From NCBI RefSeq assembly GCF_020181355.1, contig NZ_CP084004.1:310001-374000 (forward strand): a DNA stretch of 64,000 nt, written 5' to 3'. The notes under the pieces were generated by a model. That model saw only the letters and a list, made by a program, of their open reading frames with translations, was not told the DNA's origin and did not search any database. The stretch comes from Collinsella aerofaciens (lineage in GTDB: Bacteria > Actinomycetota > Coriobacteriia > Coriobacteriales > Coriobacteriaceae). A program made the position numbers and the translations under genes. Shown one piece after another: positions 42,896-51,014 of the stretch (positions are counted from its first letter, which is position 1; every line of letters begins with the position of its first letter).

Positions 42896-44401
42896 GGTGG
42901 CGCGCGCAGACGTGGTGTAAGAGCGTCCTGAGGTCCGTCGCTGCAAGTCCCGATATTACTCCTTCTTGAGACCGCGCCTCTCGACTATCTCGTCCACTAT
43001 CTCCCTGGCGCGCCGCCCGAGCGCGCGGCGCCTCCCCTCTGTCGGGGCCGGCCTGTCCGCGGGCTCGGCGAAGCCCTCGGCGGCCGAGGCCTCGGAGAAC
43101 ACGCGCTGCTGGGACCACTGTCCCTCGGTCTCCATGAGGCTCGCGCACGTCAGGCGCAGCATCGACTCCCTCGAGGGGAAGGACTGCACGACCCTGTAGC
43201 GGCGCTTGATCTCGCGGTTGGCGCGCTCCTGGACGTTGTTGGTGCGGAGCTTGGCCCAGTGCGCCCTGGGGAAGGCCGTGAACGCCAGCGCGGAGTCCTC
43301 GGCCTGCTCGAAGACCTCGCCGGCCCTGGCGGACACCGACGCCACCCAGGGCGCCGCCTCGGCCCACACGCAGCGCGCGAGGTCGGGGTCGTCCTGGTAG
43401 ACCGCGGCGTGCACGAGGTCCCTGACGGCCGCCTTGGAGTCCTCGGGCCTGCCCGAGCAGGCGCTCTGGAGGTTGCGCTGCAGGTGCGTCACGCAGCGCT
43501 GCCAGGCGCAGCCCTGGAACAGGCGCGAGACGGCGGCCACGAGCCCGGCGTGGCTGTCGGAGACCACGAGGCGAACGCCGGCCAGCCCGCGCTCGCGCAG
43601 CCCGCCGAGGAATGCCGCCCAGGAGTCCTCGCTCTCGGTGTCGACCACGTCGCAGCCCAGGAAGTGCTTGCGCCCGTCGGCGCCCAGCCCGATCGCGGTC
43701 ACGACGCCCTGCGAGACGACCGACGAGCCGACCCTGCAGCTCATGTAGGTGGCGTCGAGCCACAGGTAGCAGCACGGCGTGCCCGACAGGTCGCGGCGGC
43801 GGAACTCCGCCACCTCGGCGTCGAGGTCGGAGCAGAGGCTCGAGACCTCCGAGCTCGACAGCGAGGATATGCCCAGCTTGGACGCCACGCGCTCGACCTT
43901 GCGGGTGGACACGCCGCATACGTACATCTCCTGCACGATGGCGGCCACCGAGGTGTCGACGCGCGACCATCGCGCGAGCATGCCCTCGGGGTAGTAGGTG
44001 CCGTGCCTGAGCTTGGGTATCTCGAGCTCCACGTCGCCCACGGCGGTCTTGAGCGACCTGGGGCGGTAGCCGTTGCGGCTGTTCTCCCTGCCGTCGCTGC
44101 GCTCGTTGCGGCTCGCGCCGCACATCTGCTGGGCCTCGGAGTCCATCAGCGCGTTCATCACGCTGCCCAGCACCCTGCACGCGAACTCGCGCGCGTCGCC
44201 GCACTCCTGCCAAAGCCTCGCCGCCTCGAGGGCCTCGTCGCGGCCGAGGCGCAGTACACTCTCTTCTTGGGGCATCGCCTTTCCTTCCATTCGTCACCTT
44301 CATTACTCCAACGACGAATTCTAGGCGGTGTCCCCTCCCTTTCAAGAAAGGGCGGAGGCGGGGCATGCCCCGCCTCTTACACCACATCTCTGCGCGCTAC
44401 C
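42896..44401 (-). mobile_element. IS256-family insertion sequence
   Basis: 1506 bp with 28-bp terminal inverted repeats (42896-42923 and 44374-44401, four mismatches; shared GTGGTGTAAGAG) and an 8-bp target duplication CCTGGGGT at 42888-42895 and 44402-44409. It contains one mutator-type transposase and a small palindrome GCGGGGCATGCCCCGC next to the right repeat. AGG-rich codons differ from host genes. Confidence 0.93.
42956..44290 (-). CDS. IS256-family (mutator) transposase
   Basis: 444-aa DDE transposase of the Transposase_mut family. Catalytic residues are visible in YLWLDATYM (first Asp), RLVVSDSHAGL (second Asp) and NNVQERANREIKRR (Glu). The family string LPKLRHGTYYPEG-like (IPKLRHGTYYPEG) is typical. 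AAGGTG precedes the first ATG; another ATG five codons in, with GGAAGGAAAGG, is possible. Intact, so potentially active. Confidence 0.95.
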   Translation of the reverse strand: MEGKAMPQEESVLRLGRDEALEAARLWQECGDAREFACRVLGSVMNALMDSEAQQMCGASRNERSDGRENSRNGYRPRSLKTAVGDVELEIPKLRHGTYYPEGMLARWSRVDTSVAAIVQEMYVCGVSTRKVERVASKLGISSLSSSEVSSLCSDLDAEVAEFRRRDLSGTPCCYLWLDATYMSCRVGSSVVSQGVVTAIGLGADGRKHFLGCDVVDTESEDSWAAFLGGLRERGLAGVRLVVSDSHAGLVAAVSRLFQGCAWQRCVTHLQRNLQSACSGRPEDSKAAVRDLVHAAVYQDDPDLARCVWAEAAPWVASVSARAGEVFEQAEDSALAFTAFPRAHWAKLRTNNVQERANREIKRRYRVVQSFPSRESMLRLTCASLMETEGQWSQQRVFSEASAAEGFAEPADRPAPTEGRRRALGRRAREIVDEIVERRGLKKE

Positions 44402-44640
44402 CCTGGGGTAGGATGCGGCGTGCATTTTTGGGAGTATTCAGCAGCCGAGGGTGCCTGCATACTGGATTTTGGGCGAAAGGCAGGCACCATGGGCCGCATC
44501 CTGTAAAAAAACGAGCGGCTCTAGAGGCGTTGGGACTCAGAATCGGGGCTTTCAGCGCAGTTTTGCACCCCCGCCCCCGCGCCCGCGGACCCCGGGACGC
44601 TGAATACTCCGGAATTTGCACGGCGCCCCCTGGGGTACCT
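44402..44640. repeat. Complex nested inverted repeat next to IS256
   Basis: Arms at 44421-44442 and 44599-44620 share TGCA..TT..GGAGTATTCAGC in inverted orientation. Within them, GGTGCCTGC (44450-44458) pairs with 44480-44488, and GGATGCGGC (44411-44419) pairs with 44493-44501. CCTGGGGTA occurs directly repeated at both edges. No open frame is convincing. It may be a structured RNA or the remains of a small element. Confidence 0.5.
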
Positions 44641-44645
44641 GTGGG

Positions 44646-44690
44646 CAAAAAGCAACCGCCCCGTCAAAGTATGCATTTGGCGGGGCGGTT
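44646..44690 (-). terminator. Intrinsic terminator of the FtsX-like permease gene
   Basis: On the minus strand, AACCGCCCCG and CGGGGCGGTT with a 17-nt loop are followed by GCTTTTTG, about 60 bp after the stop at 44752. Confidence 0.8.
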
Positions 44691-44751
44691 TATGCAAAAA
44701 TGCTGCTGCGGGCGCGTCGGCAGCTCGCTAGAACTTGAATCCCAGGGCAGG

Positions 44752-47517
44752 TTACTCGGCGCTTTTGAGGGCGCCGACCATGTCGATCTTGTTGAGGGTA
44801 CGATTGGTGGCGAGGTTGACGATAAACGTAAAGCCAAAGGAAAGCACCACGGCGAGCACGTAGCTTAGCGGCTCGACCTCAACATCAAAGTACAGCGACG
44901 GCATCTGCAAAATGTACGTAAAACTCTCGGCCAGCAAGCCGCCCAGTGGCACGCCCAGCGCGGCGCCAATTGCCGTGAGGATCAACGTCTCCTTGTTGAC
45001 GTAATGGTGCACCTCGCCACGGCGGAAACCAAGCACCTTGATGGTCGCCAGCTCGCGCTCGCGCTCGGAGATATTCGTGTTGGACAGCGTAAACACCACC
45101 ACAAACGACAGGCACGCCGCCATAAAGGTCACGAGCACCACGACGGAATTGATAATAGTGAAGTTCGCCTCAAAGTTCTCCCAATGCTCGGCCGTGCTCG
45201 AAATCGAAAGCCAGCCGTCACTCTTAAGCTTCTTGCTAAACGCAATCTGGTCGGCCGACGAACCCTTGAGCAGCGCAAAGATGCCATTGAGGCGAACGCT
45301 GCGCCCAAACGCGCGCTCATAGGTGCTCTGCGTCATGTAAAGCGTGTTGCCCAGATAGTTAAGCGAAATGTCGCTGACCTTGACCTTGGCGACGTTGAGT
45401 GACGAATCCTGGACGTGCGCCGTATCGCCCGGTTGAATCCCCAGCACCAGCTGTGAACTCTTACTCAGATACACGTCTCCGTCACGCAAAGACAGTGGCT
45501 CTTTGGACTCATCCTCAAGGCGAACATAGTCGTCCAGATCGTTCGTGCGGTCATCGGGCACCACGATCAGCTGCACGGTCTCGCTCTTTCCGCCGAATGT
45601 AAAGGTGACGTTGTCGGTCATGATCGGCAGCGTCGAAGTTACGGTCACACCGGAATCCTTGACCGCGCTTCGCTCGTCGAGCGCCGCGCACGTCTGCGAA
45701 AAATCGTCGGGATTGGCAACCGCCAGCAGGTCGTAGCGTGTGATGTGGCCGTACTGCTTGGGCGAAAGCGCGACCGACGTATCACGAATGCCCATGCCGC
45801 AGATCACGAGCGCCGTGCAGCCGGCGATGCCGAAGATGGTCATAAAGGCGCGCTTTTTGTAGCGGAACAGGTTACGCGCTGCCACCTTGTTCAAAAAGCC
45901 CATGCGGCGCCAGATAAATCCGATACGCTCGAGCAGAATGCGTGAGCCGGCACGCGGCGCCTTGGGGCGCATGAGCGAGGCAGGGGTCTCGGCCATCTCG
46001 TGGCGGCAGGCGATAATCGTGGCGCCCACCACGCCCACGGCAAACAGCGCCACCGAAACGATCGAGGACACGATGTCGTACGAAAGTAGCATCTGGGGCA
46101 GTGAGTACATGTCGTCGAACACCGTAAACAGGAACAGCGGCAGGCCCACAAATCCGATGATGTTGCCGAGCACGCCGCCGATCAGACAAGCCCACAGCGC
46201 ATAGTCCACGTATTTGGACAGGATGCGCCCGCGCGAATAGCCGAGCGCCTTATACAGGCCGATGAGCGTGCGCTCCTCCTCGACCATACGCGTGGCGGTG
46301 GTAAGGCTGATGAGCACGGCGACGATAAAGAAGATGAACGGGAACACCGTGGCGATAGCCTCAATTGACGAGCTATCGCTCTCCACGCTCGAGTAGCTTG
46401 CGATATTGCCGCGGTCCTGGATGTACCAGGTGCATTCGCCCAGATCGGAAAGCTCGGCGCGGGCATCGGCAAACTGCTGGTCGGCGGCGGCACGGCGCTG
46501 GTCCAGGTCGGCTTGCGCCTGCGCACGCTCGTCGCTGCCCTCGGCCATGCGATTGATGTTGTCCTGCTCAATCCCAAAGAGCATATTCGCCTGGCGCTCG
46601 GCCGCATCCAAGCTTGCCGGCGTGTCGACCGTCAGCTCCTGGGCGCGCGCCTTCTCACGCTCCTCGCGGATCTTCTCGATATTGCCCTTGACCTCATTGA
46701 TCTTTGCCGCGTAGGAATCCGAATAGGAGTTGAGGCTCTTGGCTCCCTCGACGATCACGTGGACCGCGGAGTAGGAAGAAGATGTCGCGGCGTCCTCGCT
46801 CACATAGAACTTATAGTCCGCCGCCGAAGCAGCGCGAAAGGCGTTGACTGTCGAGTCAGAACTTACATCAGTGGGGTCGAGGACCTCAGCCGTAATGGTG
46901 TAATCGCCCGCGGCAAACTGGTCCTTGGCGCTTTGATTGGACGAGCTCGCGTCATTGGCGGCAAAACTCACCGTATCGCCGATTTTCTTGCCCGATGCCT
47001 TCAGGAACTTCGAAGTCACCGCGACTTCATCGGCGCTCTCGGGCAAATCGCCGTTCACGAGCACCGGCTGATCGATGTTCTCCTTGGAGAGACTCTGCAC
47101 GACCACGCGCTCGCGCGTTGTGCCCACGGCGGTGTAGGCGGTCTCGGTGTAGATGCCCTCGGCCGTTTCGACGCCATCGACCTCTTGTATGGCGTCGAGA
47201 TCATCGTCAGTCAGGCCATAGGTCGACTGCACGTTAATGTCATAGACATTTTGCTGGTCGAAGTAGGCATCAACCGAATCACACAGGTCCTCGCAACCCG
47301 CCTTAAGGCCGCACATCACGCTCACGCCAAGCGCGGTGATGACCACGATTGACAAAAAGCGCTTAAGACTGCCTCGGATTGTGCGGTAGATGCCACGGCG
47401 AAAAACCGTCGGCACCATATCGTTTGAGCTTTGGGCAGTGCGGTAGGTCGTAAAATCCTGCTCGCGCTCCGTGTTCTGCGCGTCGCGGCGTAGGCTGTTT
47501 TGGCGGTCTTGGTCCAT
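44752..47517 (-). CDS. FtsX/MacB-like ABC transporter permease
   Basis: 921-aa membrane protein with one N-terminal membrane helix (FLSIVVITALGVSVMCG), a large extracytoplasmic domain including a helical coiled-coil-like part, and two FtsX domains: a three-helix block around TVFPFIFFIVAVLISLTTATRM and a C-terminal block ending KIDMVGALKSAE. Such permeases work with LolD/MacB-type ATPases in export or mechanotransmission, not import. The ATG at 47517 lies 5 bp after the stop of the ATPase gene; a GTG at 47529 overlapping that gene is possible. Substrate unknown. Confidence 0.88.
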   Translation of the reverse strand: MDQDRQNSLRRDAQNTEREQDFTTYRTAQSSNDMVPTVFRRGIYRTIRGSLKRFLSIVVITALGVSVMCGLKAGCEDLCDSVDAYFDQQNVYDINVQSTYGLTDDDLDAIQEVDGVETAEGIYTETAYTAVGTTRERVVVQSLSKENIDQPVLVNGDLPESADEVAVTSKFLKASGKKIGDTVSFAANDASSSNQSAKDQFAAGDYTITAEVLDPTDVSSDSTVNAFRAASAADYKFYVSEDAATSSSYSAVHVIVEGAKSLNSYSDSYAAKINEVKGNIEKIREEREKARAQELTVDTPASLDAAERQANMLFGIEQDNINRMAEGSDERAQAQADLDQRRAAADQQFADARAELSDLGECTWYIQDRGNIASYSSVESDSSSIEAIATVFPFIFFIVAVLISLTTATRMVEEERTLIGLYKALGYSRGRILSKYVDYALWACLIGGVLGNIIGFVGLPLFLFTVFDDMYSLPQMLLSYDIVSSIVSVALFAVGVVGATIIACRHEMAETPASLMRPKAPRAGSRILLERIGFIWRRMGFLNKVAARNLFRYKKRAFMTIFGIAGCTALVICGMGIRDTSVALSPKQYGHITRYDLLAVANPDDFSQTCAALDERSAVKDSGVTVTSTLPIMTDNVTFTFGGKSETVQLIVVPDDRTNDLDDYVRLEDESKEPLSLRDGDVYLSKSSQLVLGIQPGDTAHVQDSSLNVAKVKVSDISLNYLGNTLYMTQSTYERAFGRSVRLNGIFALLKGSSADQIAFSKKLKSDGWLSISSTAEHWENFEANFTIINSVVVLVTFMAACLSFVVVFTLSNTNISERERELATIKVLGFRRGEVHHYVNKETLILTAIGAALGVPLGGLLAESFTYILQMPSLYFDVEVEPLSYVLAVVLSFGFTFIVNLATNRTLNKIDMVGALKSAE

Positions 47518-47522
47518 GGGCG

Positions 47523-48224
47523 CTACCACTCGATCGTCTCGATAGGCACGGGATTTTGCTGGACCGTCTCGCTCTCCACGCGACCGTTCTTAAAGCGGAT
47601 CAGGCGATCGGCCATGGGCGCCAGCGCGGAGTTGTGGGTGATGATGATGACCGTAATGCCCTGCTTGCGGCAAGTGTCCTGCAGCAGCTGCAAGATCTGC
47701 TTGCCGGTTTTATAGTCAAGTGCGCCCGTGGGCTCGTCGCACAAAAGCAGCTTGGGGTTCTTTGCCAGTGCGCGGGCAATGGACACGCGCTGCTGCTCGC
47801 CGCCCGAAAGCTGCGCGGGGAAGTTGGCGAGGCGCTCACCCAAGCCAACCTGGCAAAGCGTTTGCTCGGCATCGAGCGAATCAGGGCAGATTTGCGCCGC
47901 AAGCTCAACATTTTCGAGCGCCGTCAGGTTGGGGACCAGATTGTAGAACTGGAAGACAAAGCCGACGTCGGCGCGGCGGTATTCCACGAGCTGCGCCTCG
48001 TTAGCGGAGCTCACATCGCGCCCGTCCACCGTCACGGTGCCGGAAGTCGCCGTATCCATGCCGCCCAGAATGTTGAGCGCCGTGGTCTTGCCGGCACCCG
48101 AAGCACCCAAAATGATGGCGAGCTCGCCGCGCTCGACCGTAAAGCTCGCGCCGTCGAGTGCGTGAATGCGGGCGTCGCCCTCGCCGTATGCCTTGATGAC
48201 GTCTTTGAATTCGATATAAGCCAT
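47523..48224 (-). CDS. ABC transporter ATP-binding protein (LolD/MacB type)
   Basis: 233-aa ATPase: Walker [10 protein letters not shown], signature [15 protein letters not shown], Walker [13 protein letters not shown], and H-loop [13 protein letters not shown]. The TGALD form is typical of the LolD/MacB/FtsE group that pairs with FtsX-like permeases, and the permease gene follows directly. It has GGGAACCG upstream of the ATG. Energises the 921-aa permease. Confidence 0.93.
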   Translation of the reverse strand: MAYIEFKDVIKAYGEGDARIHALDGASFTVERGELAIILGASGAGKTTALNILGGMDTATSGTVTVDGRDVSSANEAQLVEYRRADVGFVFQFYNLVPNLTALENVELAAQICPDSLDAEQTLCQVGLGERLANFPAQLSGGEQQRVSIARALAKNPKLLLCDEPTGALDYKTGKQILQLLQDTCRKQGITVIIITHNSALAPMADRLIRFKNGRVESETVQQNPVPIETIEW

Positions 48225-48280
48225 CGATCGGTTCCCATCTGGTCGGATAACTCTTTAGTATTACCCATTTCGCACCGACT

Positions 48281-48330
48281 AAAAAGGGACGGGTTTATTT
48301 TGGCAGGTTCTATATGGGGAAACGGCAGCT
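48281..48330. repeat. Half of the AAACCTGCC hairpin family
   Basis: AAAAAGGGACGGGTTTATTTTGGCAGG and TATATGGGGAAACG match the copy at 724-765 at most positions, but the left arm is lost, so it cannot fold fully. It lies upstream of the ABC pair and the GyrI-like gene. Confidence 0.6.
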
Positions 48331-48425
48331 ATAGATGAGGCGCCGGGGAGGCAGAGAAATCATCGATGGGGTCAGGCCGACCGCCAAACACAACGCACGC
48401 ATCTCAATCTGTCAGCCAAATCATT

Positions 48426-48439
48426 CGAACAGCTGTTCG
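48426..48439. promoter_or_regulatory. LexA (SOS) box upstream of the GyrI-like gene
   Basis: CGAACAGCTGTTCG is a perfect palindrome matching the Gram-positive/actinobacterial SOS box CGAAC-N4-GTTCG. It is 57 bp before the start codon and just upstream of two overlapping TATGAT -10 candidates (48444-48454), so LexA bound here would cover the -35 region. Confidence 0.7.
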
Positions 48440-48495
48440 TTTCTATGATATGATTCAGCTATCTAAGCAGGCCAATACGCAGAAAGGCGGCCAAC

Positions 48496-49134
48496 ATGGC
48501 GTTCGACTTTAAGAAGGAATGCAAGGAGCTCTACAGACCTGCGAGCAAGCCGAGTATCGTAACTGTCCCGCCTATGAGCTACGTTGCCGTTCGCGGAAAG
48601 GGCGACCCAAATACCGAAGGTGGCGAGTATCAAAATGCCCTGCCGCTGCTTTACGGCATCGCCTATACCGTCAAGATGTCAAAGAAAGGCTCAAGGAGTA
48701 TCGAGGGCTATTTCGACTTTGTGGTACCGCCGCTCGAGGGCTTCTGGTGGCAAGACTCCCCGAGCGGCGACATCGATTATGTACGCAAGGACGATTTCAA
48801 CTTTATCTCGTGCATCCGCCTGCCCGATTTCGTCACTCAGGATGACTTTGACTGGGCGGTCGCGGAAGCCACGGCCAAAAAGAAACTGGACTTTTCTGCC
48901 GTCGAGCTGCTTAAAGTTGACGAGGGTCTCTGCGTTCAATGCATGCATACCGGACCCTACGACAGCGAGCCGGCAACCGTAGACGCCATGCATGAATATG
49001 CGACCGAGCAGGGCTATGTCCCCGACTTCTCAGACACCCGTTTACATCACGAAATCTATCTTTCCGATCCACGCAAGTGTGCGCCGGAGAAACTTAAGAC
49101 TGTGGTTCGTCATCCTATCAAGCGCGCTGAATAG
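48496..49134 (+). CDS. GyrI-like small-molecule-binding domain protein
   Basis: 212-aa protein of the GyrI-like/SOUL-related fold: KPSIVTVPPMSYVAVRGKGDPN, then YFDFVVPPLEGFWWQD, ending with HTGPYDSEPATVDAMHEYA and LHHEIYLSDPRK. This domain occurs in stand-alone binding proteins and in DNA-gyrase inhibitor SbmC of E. coli, which is SOS-induced. Here a LexA-type box lies in the promoter, in line with a DNA-damage role. GAAAGGCGG precedes the ATG. Activity towards gyrase is not shown. Confidence 0.87.
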   Translation: MAFDFKKECKELYRPASKPSIVTVPPMSYVAVRGKGDPNTEGGEYQNALPLLYGIAYTVKMSKKGSRSIEGYFDFVVPPLEGFWWQDSPSGDIDYVRKDDFNFISCIRLPDFVTQDDFDWAVAEATAKKKLDFSAVELLKVDEGLCVQCMHTGPYDSEPATVDAMHEYATEQGYVPDFSDTRLHHEIYLSDPRKCAPEKLKTVVRHPIKRAE

Positions 49135-49304
49135 CGTGGAGCGTCATTTCACGCGCTGGGTTTTAAGCCAGCCAACCAGCCGCCTCCTAGGCCGTCCGGT
49201 AATTATCTTGACGCGGCCCGTCGCATCTTATAAGTTTGTTTTGCTAAAGCTGGAAAGCCTCTCAACGATGCGCAACTCCAGCTCTTTTTCTATCAAGAGG
49301 CTTA

Positions 49305-49672
49305 ATGAAATACCAGAAGTCGCGGATATCCATCAACGAACAAATAGCACTATTGACAGAAAACAAGGGTCTTAAGTGCTCTGATCAAAGCGAACTCGAG
49401 CGAGCTTTGGTCGAAGCCAACCACTACAGACTGTCGGCCTACTGGTTTCCCTGCAAAACCAAATGCAAGTCCGGGATTACCATCTTTCGCGAAGGCACAA
49501 CATTCGAAACCATCATCTACACGTATGAATTTGACCGAGCCCTCCGGCAGTTAATGTTTGATGCGGTCGGCAGTGCGGTCGGCAGAATTGAGATCTACCT
49601 CAGAAGCAGAATTGCCTATCTTGCCTCTGAGGAACGCGGGCCTTTCTGTTACCCAGATGTCGCCATAACGAG
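49305..49672 (+). pseudogene. Truncated Abi_2-type abortive-infection protein
   Basis: The first about 120 residues resemble Abi_2/AbiD-F proteins: KSRISINEQIALLTENKG, LERALVEANHYRLSAYWFP, FDRALRQLMFDAVGSAVGRIEIYLRSRIAYL, ending near ERGPFCYPD. The normal protein is about 300 residues; the C-terminal two thirds are missing. The frame continues into unrelated, out-of-frame chloride-channel DNA. Start ATG 49305 with GAGGCTT upstream. Probably no longer protective against phage. Confidence 0.72.
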
Positions 49673-49879
49673 GCTCAACTCGGCATGCCCGTCGAGCTCT
49701 GCGCCGCACTGGGCTACGCAGCCGTCTTTGGCAGCGCCACCAATACGCTGCTCGCACCCATCCTTATTGGCTGCGAAGTCTTCGGCTTTGGTAACTTGCC
49801 GATGTTCATTATTGTCTGCGTTGTGGCTTACCTGTTCAACATGGATAAGTCCATCTACGCCCTGCAGGAGCGGGCGTAG
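49664..49879 (+). pseudogene. C-terminal remnant of a ClC-type chloride channel/transporter
   Basis: In a different frame from the Abi_2 part, NEAQLGMPVELCAALGYAA, FGSATNTLLAPILIGCEVFG and IIVCVVAYLFNMDKSIY then stop match the end of ClC-family proteins. The rest of the gene is absent. The junction with Abi_2 lies near 49665. It records a deletion or recombination. Confidence 0.65.
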
Positions 49880-49907
49880 ATCGATGTCCAGGCAGGTGGT
49901 CTCAGCC

Positions 49908-50045
49908 GGAAACGGTGTCCCACTCTGAGGCTGTATTCCGGGACACGGTTTCCGCTTGGAACGCCATTCGGAAAGCGCATCCCGCTTTAAAACGGAATTC
50001 CGGGACGTAGTTTCCGTCTGAGCCTCCATTCGGAAAGCATGTCCC
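49908..50045. repeat. Array of five alternating inverted 14-bp repeats
   Basis: GGAAA(C/G)..(.)TCCC-type arms and their complements alternate at 49908, 49940, 49970, 50002 and 50032, i.e. every 32, 30, 32 and 30 bp. Arms: GGAAACGGTGTCCC, GGGACACGGTTTCC, GGAAAGCGCATCCC, GGGACGTAGTTTCC, GGAAAGCATGTCCC. The CCATTCGGAAAG flank is repeated before arms 3 and 5. Spacers are 16-18 bp. The array lies between the ClC remnant and ogt (convergent ends). Confidence 0.8.
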
Positions 50046-50085
50046 GTTCTTTCACGGCATCTTGGCTATGCAAAGCGCTCGAGTG

Positions 50086-50664
50086 TTACTCCTCGTACGC
50101 GCCCTCAAGCCGAAGCAGCCACTCCTTGCGATCAAGCCCGCCGGCATATCCGTTAAGCGAGACGTCCGCCGCCACCACGCGATGGCATGGCACAATAATC
50201 GAAACAGGGTTGCGAGCGACCGCGGCCCCCACGGCACGGGGAGACACAACGGGTGTCTCATTTCCCGGCACACGATGTCGAGCCGCAACACGCTGGGCGA
50301 TCTCGCCATACGTAGCGACCTCGCCACGCGGAATAGAAAGCAGCTCGTACCAAACTTCACGCTGAAACGCCGTGCCAATCAAATGCAACGGCGGCGTAAA
50401 CCGAGGTTCCTGCCCTGCAAAATAAGCATTCAGCCAAGCCCACGAACGCTCAAGCACCGAAGAAGCCGCACCATTTGCAGGACTCACCGACGACATGCCG
50501 CCAGCACCAGAAACTGCATCGGCGCCTTCAACATGTTCAGGATCTTCTTTGAGAAGCGTGGAGCCAAAATGCTCCTGTCCCTCAAACCAAAGCCCCGTCA
50601 GACCGCGGCCATCAGCGGCAAGCAAGATTTCGCCCAAAGGCGAAGCAAACGTCGTCGTGACCAC
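50086..50664 (-). CDS. ogt: Methylated-DNA--protein-cysteine methyltransferase
   Basis: 192-aa suicide DNA-repair protein that takes alkyl groups from O6-alkylguanine. The active site PCHRVV is preceded by the helix-turn-helix region GTAFQREVWYELLSIPRGEVATYGEIA and followed by GYAGGLDRKEWLLRLE. An acidic/Ala-Gly insert of about 35 residues (40-75) is longer than usual. The GTG at 50664 starts after AAAGGAGCCGCTG. It stands alone. Confidence 0.93.
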   Translation of the reverse strand: MVTTTFASPLGEILLAADGRGLTGLWFEGQEHFGSTLLKEDPEHVEGADAVSGAGGMSSVSPANGAASSVLERSWAWLNAYFAGQEPRFTPPLHLIGTAFQREVWYELLSIPRGEVATYGEIAQRVAARHRVPGNETPVVSPRAVGAAVARNPVSIIVPCHRVVAADVSLNGYAGGLDRKEWLLRLEGAYEE

Positions 50665-50872
50665 CAGCGGCTCCTTTCAAAACTCCGCAACATAATACCG
50701 CGAATTGTGCAGACAACCCCAATCGACCCCAAAGTCACCCAAGGCAGCAGGCGCGCAGCGCCGAGGCCGCCGCCGGGACCAGGGCCCGCAACAGCCACGC
50801 GCCCCCACATCAGCCCAGCGGCCTCAACCAACAACGACCCCATCGCAGGCCGCTTGCAGCAGCGTCACCGCA

Positions 50873-51002
50873 GGCGGGGGCCGGGCTCAGTTTTCAGAAC
50901 ACTCCGCAGACCAGTGTGGCGCCTTGTCCGCGGCTCCGAAGGAGCAGGACAAGGCGCCACACATGGTCGAGGACGTTCTGAAAACTGAGCCCGGCCCCCG
51001 CC
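50873..51002 (-). repeat. Structured 3' element, member 2 (downstream of asd)
   Basis: Read in the sense of asd: 28-bp perfect outer stem (51002-50975 with 50900-50873), internal loop GTCCTCGACCATG / CTGGTCTGCGGAGT, 15-bp perfect inner stem TGTGGCGCCTTGTCC (50961-50947 with 50929-50915) and apex TGCTCCTTCGGAGCCGC. It starts 12 bp after the asd stop. Internal-loop and apex motifs match the element after thrB while stems do not. Confidence 0.82.
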
Positions 51003-51014
51003 GGACAGGTCACA

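Noticed and set aside
42956-44506. Long plus-strand frame over the IS256 transposase
   Set aside because: No family features or start site; the minus-strand protein has all DDE residues.
49908-50045. Decayed coding sequence after the ClC remnant
   Set aside because: The 30/32-bp alternating pitch is not a multiple of three in a consistent way and no frame is open through it.
50598-50843. A small membrane protein gene overlapping the start of ogt on the minus strand
   Set aside because: The frame overlaps the ogt start, has no ribosome site and its composition reflects the GC-rich spacer; ogt is clearly the real gene.
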